The translations under genes and the position numbers were made by a program. A stretch of 64,000 nt of DNA from Brucella daejeonensis (GTDB lineage Bacteria > Pseudomonadota > Alphaproteobacteria > Rhizobiales > Rhizobiaceae), in the NCBI RefSeq assembly GCF_014199265.1, contig NZ_JACIJG010000009.1, positions 1 to 64,000 of the forward strand, given 5' to 3'. Position 1 is the stretch's first letter; each line of letters begins with the position of its first letter. The notes under the pieces are model-generated. The model saw only the letters and a list, made by a program, of their open reading frames with translations. It did not search any database and was not told the DNA's origin. This document shows, piece after piece, positions 8,764 through 16,788 of this stretch.

Positions 8764-10206
8764 TTAGCCTTTTGAAGAGTCAAGCAAAAGCTGGCAACCA
8801 GGGTTCATGATATTGTCAGGATCGATCACCTGCTTGATGCCTTCAAGGAGCTTCCTGCGCACAGGATCGAGACGTTTCTCGAAATCCTCCCGCTTCAACC
8901 GGCCGATGCCATGTTCAGCGCTGATGCTACCGGCGTAGCGATCCAGCACGGCATTGATCGTTTCCTTGGCGAGCTTGATTTTCTTGTCTTTGACAACCGT
9001 ATCGATATCGCTTTCCGGAATGACATTGAGGTGCACATTACCGTCGCCGACGTGACCGTAGGAAACGGCAAGGCAATCCGGCAGTATCCTGGTCAGTTCG
9101 GCTTCCGCCTCCAGAACAAAGGACGACAGCTTCGAGAGCGGAACGGATATGTCCGTGCGCAGATGTTTGCCGCGCAATGCCTGGCCTTCATTCATTGCCT
9201 CCCGGAACATCCAGAGATTCTGTCCCTGAGCCCGCGACGACGCTATAGCCCCATCCAGAACAAGACCGTCTTCCATGGCGCTGCCAAGAAACCGCTCCAT
9301 CAAAGAGGCTATATCCACCAATCCCGAACCTGAAATCTCCATCAGGACATAGGCGGGGTATTGTCCAAGCGGCATAGCGAGGTCGGGCATGGCTTCTTGT
9401 GCCAGCGTGAAAGCCATGGGCGGCATGAATTCGAACGCCGACATCAGATCGCAACATTGAACGCGGGCACGGCGATAAAGCGCTATGGCGTCCTCAAGGG
9501 AATCAAGGCCCAGCAGCGCCGTCTCCACCCTGTCAGGCAAGGGCATTAGCTTGATCGAAACGGCAGTCACGACCCCCAAAATACCTTCCGCACCGATGAA
9601 CAACTGCTTCAGGTCGATACCGCGATTGTCTTTTCGCAGTGTGGACAAGCCATTGAATATGGTGCCATCAGGCAGCACGACCTCCAGCCCCAGCACCAGT
9701 TCGCGGGTCATGCCATAACGCAACACATTTACGCCGCCCGCATTGGTGCTGACATTTCCGCCGATCCGGCAACTCCCTTGCGCTCCGAGAGCCAAGGGAA
9801 AGAACATGCCTTCGGCCACAAGTTTGTCCTTCAGTTCCGACAGAATGCAACCGGCCTCGACAACCGCTGAAAAATCGTCTGGATCGATATGTCGAATGCG
9901 ATTCATCCGTTCGAGACTCAAAATGACGAGATTATCGCGCCCATCCGGAACGCCGCCTTGAACGAGACCGGTGTTGCCGCCTTGGGGAATAATTGCCAAG
10001 CCCAGCGAGCCACAGGCTTTAACGGCAGCGGCCACTTCTTCCGTCGAACGTGGGCGAACAACAGCAACCGCACTATTTTCCACATCGCCGGGCCAGTCGC
10101 GACAATAGCGAAGCATGTCGGGCCTCTGGACCAGCACCATATTCTTCCCCAACATTGCGATAAGCTGCGCCAACCTGGCGTCAACCGAATCCCCCGAAAC
10201 CTGCAT
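8764..10206 (-). CDS. FAD-linked oxidase, GlcD/D-2-hydroxyacid dehydrogenase type
   Basis: 480 residues from the ATG at 10206, which has GGAGGG just upstream; an ATG 48 bases earlier lacks a site. N-terminal FAD_binding_4 domain with PQGGNTGLVQGGVPDG. C-terminal FAD-oxidase_C domain with HVGDGNVHLN and the closing HGIGRLKREDF motif. The family includes glycolate oxidase GlcD, D-lactate and D-2-hydroxyglutarate dehydrogenases, which oxidise D-2-hydroxyacids to 2-oxoacids and pass electrons to quinone or cytochrome c. In this locus the substrate is probably a 2-hydroxy sugar acid or its breakdown product. First gene of the minus-strand arm, divergent from the DenD-like gene. Confidence 0.85.
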   Translation of the reverse strand: MQVSGDSVDARLAQLIAMLGKNMVLVQRPDMLRYCRDWPGDVENSAVAVVRPRSTEEVAAAVKACGSLGLAIIPQGGNTGLVQGGVPDGRDNLVILSLERMNRIRHIDPDDFSAVVEAGCILSELKDKLVAEGMFFPLALGAQGSCRIGGNVSTNAGGVNVLRYGMTRELVLGLEVVLPDGTIFNGLSTLRKDNRGIDLKQLFIGAEGILGVVTAVSIKLMPLPDRVETALLGLDSLEDAIALYRRARVQCCDLMSAFEFMPPMAFTLAQEAMPDLAMPLGQYPAYVLMEISGSGLVDIASLMERFLGSAMEDGLVLDGAIASSRAQGQNLWMFREAMNEGQALRGKHLRTDISVPLSKLSSFVLEAEAELTRILPDCLAVSYGHVGDGNVHLNVIPESDIDTVVKDKKIKLAKETINAVLDRYAGSISAEHGIGRLKREDFEKRLDPVRRKLLEGIKQVIDPDNIMNPGCQLLLDSSKG

Positions 10207-10345
10207 TCTTGCCCTCCGGTCATGTTCTGGACGTCTGCTGCGTGCATCACGCAACTGTCCAACTAAAATTTTGACTGCAATCAGACTTACCCGGTCATTC
10301 TTGTGATTGGCCGGAGAAAACTGTTTTCAACGCCTACATATAAGG

Positions 10346-10356
10346 TTATCAGACAA
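10346..10356. promoter_or_regulatory. candidate GntR (FCD) operator in divergent promoter region
   Basis: TTATCAGACAA fits the palindromic FCD-regulator consensus TTRTCnGAYAA in every position. It lies between the FAD-oxidase gene (minus) and the DenD-like gene (plus), where one regulator could control both arms. A near match, TTGTCAGACAT, sits at 13620-13630 before the FAH-family gene. Downstream at 10361-10379 there is also an ACAAC...GTTGT dyad. Confidence 0.55.
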
Positions 10357-10457
10357 CCCTACAACATAAAATCTGTTGTCGGGCTGGGTCGGCGTCGCAA
10401 GAGGAACTGACAACGCCCGCAAATGAGCGGTTTCGAAACGGGGAGGATCAACCTGAA

Positions 10458-11441
10458 ATGCATATCGCGATCATCGGCGCTGCTGGCATGGTGGGCCGCA
10501 AGCTCACGCAACGTCTGTCAAAAGAAGGAACGTTGGGCGGCAAACCTGTTGAAAAACTAACGCTCATCGACATTGTTGCAGCAGAAACGCCGGCAGATTT
10601 TGCAGGGGCCGCCGATATCGTTGCGACAGATATTTCCGCCGCAAAGACCGCAGAAGAGATCGTGTCGGGGCGACCTGATGTCATTTTCCATCTCGCCGCA
10701 ATCGTCTCCGGCGAAGCAGAGCTCGATTTCGACAAGGGCTACCGAATCAATCTGGATGGAACGCGGCATCTTTTCGATGCGATCCGGCTCGCGCACGTCA
10801 CCGATGGTTATAAGCCGCGTGTGGTTTTCACGTCTTCCATCGCAGTCTTCGGCGCGCCTCTCCCTTACCCGATCCCGGACGAGTTTCACACGACGCCACT
10901 GACAAGCTATGGCACGCAAAAAGCGATCAGCGAACTGCTATTGTCGGATTACACCCGGCGCGGTTTCTTCGACGGGATTGGCATTCGTCTGCCAACGATC
11001 TGCATACGGCCGGGCAAGCCGAATAAAGCGGCATCGGGCTTTTTCTCCAACATCCTGCGTGAACCACTATCCGGTCAGGAAGCTATCTTACCAGTTCCTG
11101 AAAGCGTTCGGCACTGGCACGCGTCCCCACGATCCGCCGTTGGATTTCTCGTCCATGCCGCGACGTTCGATACTGAATCCGTCGGACCACGTCGTAATCT
11201 TTCCATGCCCGGTCTCAGCGCCACCGTGGGAGAGCAGATAGATGCTTTGAGACGCATGGCCGGCGAAAAGGCCGTGAAGCTGATCCGCCACGAACCTGAC
11301 GAAATGATCATGGGCATGGTTGCAGGCTGGGCACCCGGTTTTGAGGCCAAGCGCGCGCGCGCCCTCGGCTTCGTTGCAGAAACATCCTTTGATGAGATCA
11401 TTCGCGTGCACATCGAGGATGAAATGGGGGGCAAGCTTTGA
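10458..11441 (+). CDS. NAD(P)-dependent dehydrogenase, DenD (D-erythronate dehydrogenase)-like
   Basis: 327-residue extended SDR with Rossmann motif GAAGMVG at residues 7-13, active-site Ser region VVFTSSIAVFG and the YxxxK motif (SYGTQK). The start (MHIAIIGAAGMVGRKL) and overall sequence recall DenD, which oxidises D-erythronate at C2 in tetronate catabolism. The usual DenD partners (OtnC kinase/aldolase, OtnI isomerase) are absent, so the substrate here may differ. GGGGAGGA is about 10 bases before the ATG. Its TGA overlaps the TTG start of the next gene. Confidence 0.75.
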   Translation: MHIAIIGAAGMVGRKLTQRLSKEGTLGGKPVEKLTLIDIVAAETPADFAGAADIVATDISAAKTAEEIVSGRPDVIFHLAAIVSGEAELDFDKGYRINLDGTRHLFDAIRLAHVTDGYKPRVVFTSSIAVFGAPLPYPIPDEFHTTPLTSYGTQKAISELLLSDYTRRGFFDGIGIRLPTICIRPGKPNKAASGFFSNILREPLSGQEAILPVPESVRHWHASPRSAVGFLVHAATFDTESVGPRRNLSMPGLSATVGEQIDALRRMAGEKAVKLIRHEPDEMIMGMVAGWAPGFEAKRARALGFVAETSFDEIIRVHIEDEMGGKL

Positions 11442-12319
11442 CACGCAAGATCGCTTTTCTCGGAACCGGGCTGATGGGGACTCCGATGGCTACCCGTCTT
11501 CTGGATGCAGGCCTCGACGTCACAGTCTGGAACCGTGACAGCGCCAAGGCAGTTCCGCTCGTGGAGAAAGGCGCCAAGCTGGCCAAAACCGCCGCCGAAG
11601 CAGCCGAAAATGCCGATGTCGTCATTACCATGCTGACCGATGGTCCCGCAGTACGCGATGTTCTTTTTGAGCAAGGGGGAGCAAAGGCTTTGAACAAGGG
11701 CTGCGCGGTTATCGACATGAGTTCGATTTCGCCCGACTTCGCACGGGAACATGCCGAGCGTCTCAAAGCCGCAGGCGTCGGTCACGTGGACGCTCCAGTT
11801 TCAGGCGGTGTCGTCGGGGCTCAGCAAGGCACTCTTGCGATCATGGCCGGGGGTGACGAAGAGGTTGTAGCCCGCCTCGCAGATGTGTTCAAACCGATGG
11901 GACGCCTCACCCGTGTCGGCCCTTCGGGTGCTGGGCAATTGGCAAAGCTCGCCAATCAGCAGATTGTCGCCGTCACCATCGGAGCCATAGCCGAAGCGAT
12001 GGTTCTGGTTGAAAGAGGCGGCGGCTCACGCGCCGCTTTCCGCGATGCCATTCGGGGCGGCTTTTGTGAAAGCCGCATTCTGGAACTTCATGGCAAGCGT
12101 ATGATCGACCGGAATTTCCAGCCGGGCGGCAAGTCGCGCATTCAACTCAAGGATCTCGACGCCATCCTCAAAGCGGCAGGCGACTTGTCCCTGAACCTTC
12201 CCCTGACCGAAACGGTGCGGGAAGCCTTTGCCGCTTTCGTCGGCGAAGGTGGCGGAGACGCGGATCACAGCGCCCTGCTTCTTCATATCGAGAAACTGAA
12301 CGAAGGTCGAAAAATCTAG
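11438..12319 (+). CDS. beta-hydroxyacid dehydrogenase (HIBADH/GarR/LtnD family)
   Basis: 293 residues with N-terminal NAD(P) motif GTGLMGTPM, substrate-binding DAPVSGGVVGAQQGTLAIMAGG, and the catalytic-lysine helix AGQLAKLANQQI. The family reduces or oxidises 2- or 3-hydroxy acids (tartronate semialdehyde, 3-hydroxyisobutyrate, L-threonate). It starts with TTG overlapping the previous stop (TTGA), with GGGGG upstream: a coupled, probably weaker start. Context suggests handling a sugar-acid intermediate. Family assignment is firm, substrate is not. Confidence 0.8.
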   Translation: MTRKIAFLGTGLMGTPMATRLLDAGLDVTVWNRDSAKAVPLVEKGAKLAKTAAEAAENADVVITMLTDGPAVRDVLFEQGGAKALNKGCAVIDMSSISPDFAREHAERLKAAGVGHVDAPVSGGVVGAQQGTLAIMAGGDEEVVARLADVFKPMGRLTRVGPSGAGQLAKLANQQIVAVTIGAIAEAMVLVERGGGSRAAFRDAIRGGFCESRILELHGKRMIDRNFQPGGKSRIQLKDLDAILKAAGDLSLNLPLTETVREAFAAFVGEGGGDADHSALLLHIEKLNEGRKI

Positions 12320-12353
12320 CCATTACTGCATTCGAATTGCATTGGGAGGTGCA

Positions 12354-13559
12354 ATGAAGATCACCGCTATCGAGACGATCCGGATCGCCGAACGGCCCAA
12401 TCTGTTGTGGGTCGAGGTCCATTCGGATGAAGGTATTACCGGACTCGGTGAGACTTTCTTCATGTCGGAGACCGTCGAAACCTATCTGCATGAGTATGTT
12501 GCGCCACGTGTTATCGGTCGCGATCCGCTGCAGATCGATCTTCTGGCTTCCGATCTTGTCGGATACCTCGGATTCCGTTCGACAGGTGCGGAAGTGCGTG
12601 GCAATTCCGCATTCGACATTGCACTCTGGGACCTCTACGGCAAGGCTGCAAACCTTCCGATTGCCCAACTGCTTGGCGGGTTCAGCCGCCAGTCCATCCG
12701 GACCTACAATACCTGCGCCGGAACGGAATACATCAAAAAGGCCACCGGGCAGCGGTCGGCCAATTACGGGCTTGTGAATACCGGCGCTGATTATGACGAC
12801 CTCAACGGCTTTTTGCACCGCGCCGACGAGCTCGCACTTTCGTTGTTGGATGAAGGCATTACCGCGATGAAGATCTGGCCATTCGATATGGCTGCCGAAA
12901 AGACGCGCGGACAATATATCTCGCAAACAGACCTGAAAGCGGCGCTCAGGCCTTTCGAGAAGATTCGCAGCGCGGTCGGCGACCGCATGGACATCATGGT
13001 CGAATTCCATTCCATGTGGCAGCTTTTGCCAGCCATGCAGATCGCCCGCGAACTTGCTCCGTTCAAGACATTCTGGCACGAAGACCCTATAAGGATGGAC
13101 AGTCTGGGTAGTCTGAAACGCTACGCGGAAGCAAGCATTGCCCCGATCTGTGCATCGGAAACACTGGGAAGCCGCTGGGCGTTTCGCGATTTGCTTGAGA
13201 CTGGTGCGGCAGGCGTCGTCATGCTCGACTTGAGTTGGTGTGGTGGATTGTCGGAGGCGCGCAAGATCGCGGCGATGGCTGAAGCATGGCACCTGCCGGT
13301 AGCGCCTCACGACTGTACCGGCCCCGTGGTCCTGTGCGCTTCGACGCATTTGTCGCTCAATGCGCCGAACGCCCTGATTCAGGAGAGCGTGCGCGCATTC
13401 TACAAGACCTGGTATCGCGATCTCGTCACGGCCCTCCCCAGAGTGACCGACGGCATGATCACGGTTCCACCCGGCGCAGGTCTTGGCATGGAGCTGAACC
13501 CCGAGATAGACAGAGCCTATACGGTCAGTCGTCGAAAAACAGATCGATCTAAATTTTGA
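12354..13559 (+). CDS. mandelate racemase/muconate lactonizing-family sugar-acid dehydratase
   Basis: Start at 12354 follows GGGAGG by five bases, giving 401 residues. Metal ligands E217 (VEFH), E243 (EDP) and E269 (SET) are spaced 26 and 26 residues, exactly as in mandelate racemase. The D292-H319 dyad (MLDLSW, APHD) is spaced 27, also as in MR. That places it in the MR subgroup, mostly acid-sugar dehydratases. The lysine motif reads K173-I-W instead of KxK, and a roughly 15-residue longer stretch separates it from the first metal ligand. Likely reaction: dehydration of an aldonic acid to a 2-keto-3-deoxy acid, fed to the FAH-family enzyme downstream. Substrate unknown. Confidence 0.82.
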   Translation: MKITAIETIRIAERPNLLWVEVHSDEGITGLGETFFMSETVETYLHEYVAPRVIGRDPLQIDLLASDLVGYLGFRSTGAEVRGNSAFDIALWDLYGKAANLPIAQLLGGFSRQSIRTYNTCAGTEYIKKATGQRSANYGLVNTGADYDDLNGFLHRADELALSLLDEGITAMKIWPFDMAAEKTRGQYISQTDLKAALRPFEKIRSAVGDRMDIMVEFHSMWQLLPAMQIARELAPFKTFWHEDPIRMDSLGSLKRYAEASIAPICASETLGSRWAFRDLLETGAAGVVMLDLSWCGGLSEARKIAAMAEAWHLPVAPHDCTGPVVLCASTHLSLNAPNALIQESVRAFYKTWYRDLVTALPRVTDGMITVPPGAGLGMELNPEIDRAYTVSRRKTDRSKF

Positions 13560-13617
13560 GGAAAGCCGCATTCCGAAGGCTGGACTCAACCCCGGTCTGC
13601 TAATAACAATAGCGCCG

Positions 13618-13640
13618 CATTGTCAGACATCCTGACAATG
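13618..13640. promoter_or_regulatory. candidate GntR operator within a perfect dyad upstream of the FAH-family gene
   Basis: CATTGTCAG at 13618-13626 and CTGACAATG at 13632-13640 form a perfect 9-base dyad. Within it TTGTCAGACAT (13620-13630) matches the TTRTCnGAYAA operator form in 10 of 11 positions and shares TCAGACA with the site at 10346-10356. It lies about 40 bases before the FAH-family start, so it could be an operator for the FAH-TRAP part or, as RNA, an intercistronic hairpin. Confidence 0.5.
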
Positions 13641-13677
13641 CTGGTCGTGGGAACGGCCATAAAATGGGAGAATATTT

Positions 13678-14847
13678 GTGCAAAGTAAGCGTGAACTCAC
13701 TGCGTCGGCGATTCTGCCCGAAGACAGCCAATCTGCAGTTTTGATCGGCCGTGTGTGGTCGAAAGCAGAAAACGGCCCCTGCCCCGTACTGGTTAAAGAC
13801 GGCCATTTGCACGATATTTCCAGCCTGTCGGCCAGCGTCTCCGGCCTTCTGGAACGCAAATCGTTGGTGAACGAATTACGGGATACGCAGGATTTCGCGG
13901 ATCTGGGTTCTCTTGACAGTTTTCTTTCCGGTGAGCCTGGCGAACTGCTGGCTCCCATCGATTTACAATCGATCAAAGCTGCGGGCGTCACGTTTGCCGA
14001 TAGTATGCTCGAGCGCGTTATTGAAGAGCAGGCAAAGGGCGACCCGTCGCGCGCTCGTGAAATTCGTGAGCGTCTTGCCCCCGTGATCGGCGATAATCTC
14101 CGTGGTGTTGCAGCTGGCTCCGAAAAGGCGGCGAACGTCAAGGCGCTTCTTCAGGAGATGGGTCTCTGGTCCCAGTATCTGGAAGTGGGCATCGGCCCCG
14201 ACGCCGAGATATTCACCAAATCTCAACCCATGTCCGCCGTTGGATGCGGCGCGACTGTTGGCATTTTGCCGATCTCGCAATGGAACAATCCGGAACCGGA
14301 AGTCGTGTTGGCCGTCGCTTCGGACGGTCGCATCGTCGGCGCCACGCTCGGCAATGACGTCAACCTGCGCGACGTTGAAGGCCGCTCGGCCCTCCTGCTG
14401 GGCAAGGCCAAGGATAACAACGCCTCCTGTGCCATTGGCCCGTTCATCCGGTTGTTCGACAACGACTTCACTATGGATGTGTTGCGCAAACTCAAACTGT
14501 CGTTGACCGTCCACGGAGCCGATGGCTTTGAAATGACCGGCGAAAGCCCGATGGAAGCTATCAGCCGCGATCCCGAGAACCTCGCGGCGCAGATGATGAA
14601 CCGCAATCATCAGTATCCCGATGGTGCAGTGCTTTTCCTTGGCACGATGTTCGCACCGGTCAAGGATCGTCGCGGTGCCGGTCAGGGGTTTACTCATGAG
14701 ATCGGGGATCGGGTGGAAATATCCACTCCCAAGCTCGGCAAGCTCGTAAACTGGGTTGATCGCACGGATAATTGTCCCGAATGGACCTTCGGCATCAGGG
14801 CATTGATTCAGAACCTGCAAGCCCGCAATCTGCTCCATAAGATTTGA
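13678..14847 (+). CDS. XylX-like FAH-family 2-keto-3-deoxy-pentonate dehydratase
   Basis: 389 residues beginning with GTG after GGGAG. The C-terminal FAH fold carries the metal and substrate motifs YLEVGIGPDAEIFTK, NNPEPEVVL, GNDVNLRD and HQYPDGAVLFLGTMFAP. These closely match, from memory, Caulobacter XylX, which converts 2-keto-3-deoxy-D-xylonate to alpha-ketoglutarate semialdehyde in the Weimberg pathway. An N-terminal extension of about 90 residues is also shared. Together with the MR-type dehydratase this outlines a C5 sugar-acid route. The expected semialdehyde dehydrogenase is not in the window. The next gene (DctQ) starts 9 bases on. Confidence 0.78.
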   Translation: MQSKRELTASAILPEDSQSAVLIGRVWSKAENGPCPVLVKDGHLHDISSLSASVSGLLERKSLVNELRDTQDFADLGSLDSFLSGEPGELLAPIDLQSIKAAGVTFADSMLERVIEEQAKGDPSRAREIRERLAPVIGDNLRGVAAGSEKAANVKALLQEMGLWSQYLEVGIGPDAEIFTKSQPMSAVGCGATVGILPISQWNNPEPEVVLAVASDGRIVGATLGNDVNLRDVEGRSALLLGKAKDNNASCAIGPFIRLFDNDFTMDVLRKLKLSLTVHGADGFEMTGESPMEAISRDPENLAAQMMNRNHQYPDGAVLFLGTMFAPVKDRRGAGQGFTHEIGDRVEISTPKLGKLVNWVDRTDNCPEWTFGIRALIQNLQARNLLHKI

Positions 14848-14856
14848 GGTAGATGT

Positions 14857-15381
14857 ATGACGAAAGCCATAGATTTCCTCTATAAGATACTTGGTGCAAT
14901 TCTCGTCTTTCTGCTCGCCGGTATGGCGCTCATGGTATTTGTCAATGTGGTTTTGCGTTATGCGGCAAATTCCGGACTGACGGTATCGGAAGAGCTTGCC
15001 CGGTACTTTTTCGTCTGGATAACGTTTCTCGGCGCCGTCCTCACTTTCCGTGAAAACAGCCACCTTGGGATCGAGACTCTCGTCGCTCGCTTCGGAAAGC
15101 GAGGGCGCGTGAACTGCATGGCAACCAGCTATCTGATCATTATGTTGTGTTCCGGAATTTTCTTCTGGGGCACCTGGAAACAGTTCGATATCAACGCCAG
15201 CATGGTGGCGCCCGTCACCGGCATTTCCATGATCTGGGTATATGGCATCGGCCTGTTTACCGGCGCGGCAATGTTCATCATCGCTGCCGAACGCTTTCTC
15301 CGGGCTGTCACCGGTCGCCTGACCGATGAAGAGATTGCCATTTTTTCGGGCGAACATTCGCTCGACCACCTGATGGAGTAG
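14857..15381 (+). CDS. TRAP transporter small membrane subunit (DctQ)
   Basis: 174 residues with four hydrophobic segments and the typical DctQ signature: an NVVLRY motif after TM1 and EELARYFFVWITFLGA. GAGGTAG precedes the ATG. With DctM and DctP it forms a Na+-driven tripartite importer for organic or sugar acids. It lies 9 bases after the XylX-like gene and 5 bases before dctM, so transport and breakdown are co-expressed. Confidence 0.88.
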   Translation: MTKAIDFLYKILGAILVFLLAGMALMVFVNVVLRYAANSGLTVSEELARYFFVWITFLGAVLTFRENSHLGIETLVARFGKRGRVNCMATSYLIIMLCSGIFFWGTWKQFDINASMVAPVTGISMIWVYGIGLFTGAAMFIIAAERFLRAVTGRLTDEEIAIFSGEHSLDHLME

Positions 15382-15386
15382 AAGAC

Positions 15387-16664
15387 ATGACACTTGTCGT
15401 ATTTGTCGGATCGCTCCTCAGCGCCATGGCAATTGGAGTGCCAATCGCATTCTCGCTTATGTTCTGCGGCGTGGTTCTCATGTGGTACATGGGAATATTC
15501 AACACGCAGATTATTGCTCAAAATATGATCGCGGGAGTCGATTCATTCACACTTCTGGCGATCCCCTTCTTCGTTCTGGCAGGCGAACTGATGAATTCAG
15601 GCGGTCTCTCCCGCCGCATCATCGATTTCGCCATAGCCTGCGTCGGTCATATTCGCGGCGGTCTTGGCGTCGTTGCCATTCTCGCTGCAATCATCATGGC
15701 CAGTGTATCGGGTTCTGCAGCCGCCGATACCGCTGCGTTGGCAACGATCCTCGTTCCTATGATGGCCAAGGCAGGATACAATATTCCGCGTTCAGCCGGA
15801 CTTATGGCTGCCGGCGGTATTATCGCTCCGATCATTCCGCCGTCGATGGCAATGATCGTGTTCGGCGTGGCCGCCAATGTATCCATTACACAGCTTTTCA
15901 TGGCGGGTATCGTGCCCGGATTGATGATGGGTGTAGCCCTTCTCATCACCTGGCAGATGGTCGTCAGGAAAGACAACCTGAAAGTGCTGCCGAAACGATC
16001 GGGGAAAGAACGCCTCCACGCAACGGGGCGTGCACTCTGGGCGCTCGGTATGCCGGCCATTATTCTGGGCGGCATTCGAATGGGCGTGATGACCCCGACC
16101 GAGGCGGCGGTTGTCGCAGCCGCTTATGCCCTGTTCGTCGGCATGGTCATCTATCGCGAACTGAAATTTGCCGATCTGTATGGCGTTTTCCTGCAAGCAG
16201 CCAAGATAACGTCCGCGATCATGTTCCTGGTCGCTTCGGCACTCGTTTCTTCGTGGTTGATAACGGCTGCAAACATTCCGGCAGAAGTCAGCAGTTACAT
16301 CACGCCACTCATCGACAATCCAAAACTGCTGATGTTTGCGATCATGATCCTGGTGCTGATTGTCGGGACTGCGTTGGATCTTACTCCGACGATCCTGATC
16401 CTGACACCGGTTCTGATGCCGATCATCAAGCAGGCGGGAATCGACCCGGCCTATTTCGGCGTCCTGTTCATCATGAACACCTGTATCGGTCTTATCACTC
16501 CGCCAGTCGGCGTAGTGCTCAATGTGGTGAGCGGCGTTTCCAAAGTGCCGCTCGGCAAGGTAGTCACAGGCATAAGTCCGTTCCTGCTTTCACAGGTACT
16601 GGTGCTGCTGTTGCTAGTCCTGTTCCCGAACCTCGTTCTGGTGCCCATGCACTGGCTTCATTAG
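15387..16664 (+). CDS. TRAP transporter large membrane subunit (DctM)
   Basis: 425 residues, 11-12 membrane segments, with family motifs GVPIAFSLMFCG, FFVLAGELMNSGG, GSAAADTAALATILVPMM and GIIAPIIPPS (ion/substrate hairpins). It carries solute across the inner membrane using the Na+ gradient. GGAGTAG precedes the ATG. After its stop there are 124 bases with a CGTCAAA/TTTGACG hairpin (16736-16742/16751-16757) before the binding-protein gene. Confidence 0.9.
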   Translation: MTLVVFVGSLLSAMAIGVPIAFSLMFCGVVLMWYMGIFNTQIIAQNMIAGVDSFTLLAIPFFVLAGELMNSGGLSRRIIDFAIACVGHIRGGLGVVAILAAIIMASVSGSAAADTAALATILVPMMAKAGYNIPRSAGLMAAGGIIAPIIPPSMAMIVFGVAANVSITQLFMAGIVPGLMMGVALLITWQMVVRKDNLKVLPKRSGKERLHATGRALWALGMPAIILGGIRMGVMTPTEAAVVAAAYALFVGMVIYRELKFADLYGVFLQAAKITSAIMFLVASALVSSWLITAANIPAEVSSYITPLIDNPKLLMFAIMILVLIVGTALDLTPTILILTPVLMPIIKQAGIDPAYFGVLFIMNTCIGLITPPVGVVLNVVSGVSKVPLGKVVTGISPFLLSQVLVLLLLVLFPNLVLVPMHWLH

Positions 16665-16788
16665 AACTGTATTAGGGTTTCGATCCGGTGAGAGCCGGTC
16701 GGAACGTTAATCCTCAACGTAACCGCATTCTGTCACGTCAAATGTTCTGGTTTGACGGCAAGTATTTTAACTTTGGGAGGAGATTTCT

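Noticed and set aside
12168-13589. 473-codon minus-strand frame
   Set aside because: Exact antisense of the MR-type dehydratase and the end of the previous gene; no ribosome site and no family features.
13963-15393. 476-codon minus-strand frame
   Set aside because: Antisense shadow of the XylX-like gene and dctQ, which have clear families.
15482-16675. 397-codon plus-strand frame overlapping dctM
   Set aside because: Shifted frame of dctM, Arg/His/Ser-rich as expected for an off-frame reading of a membrane protein gene.
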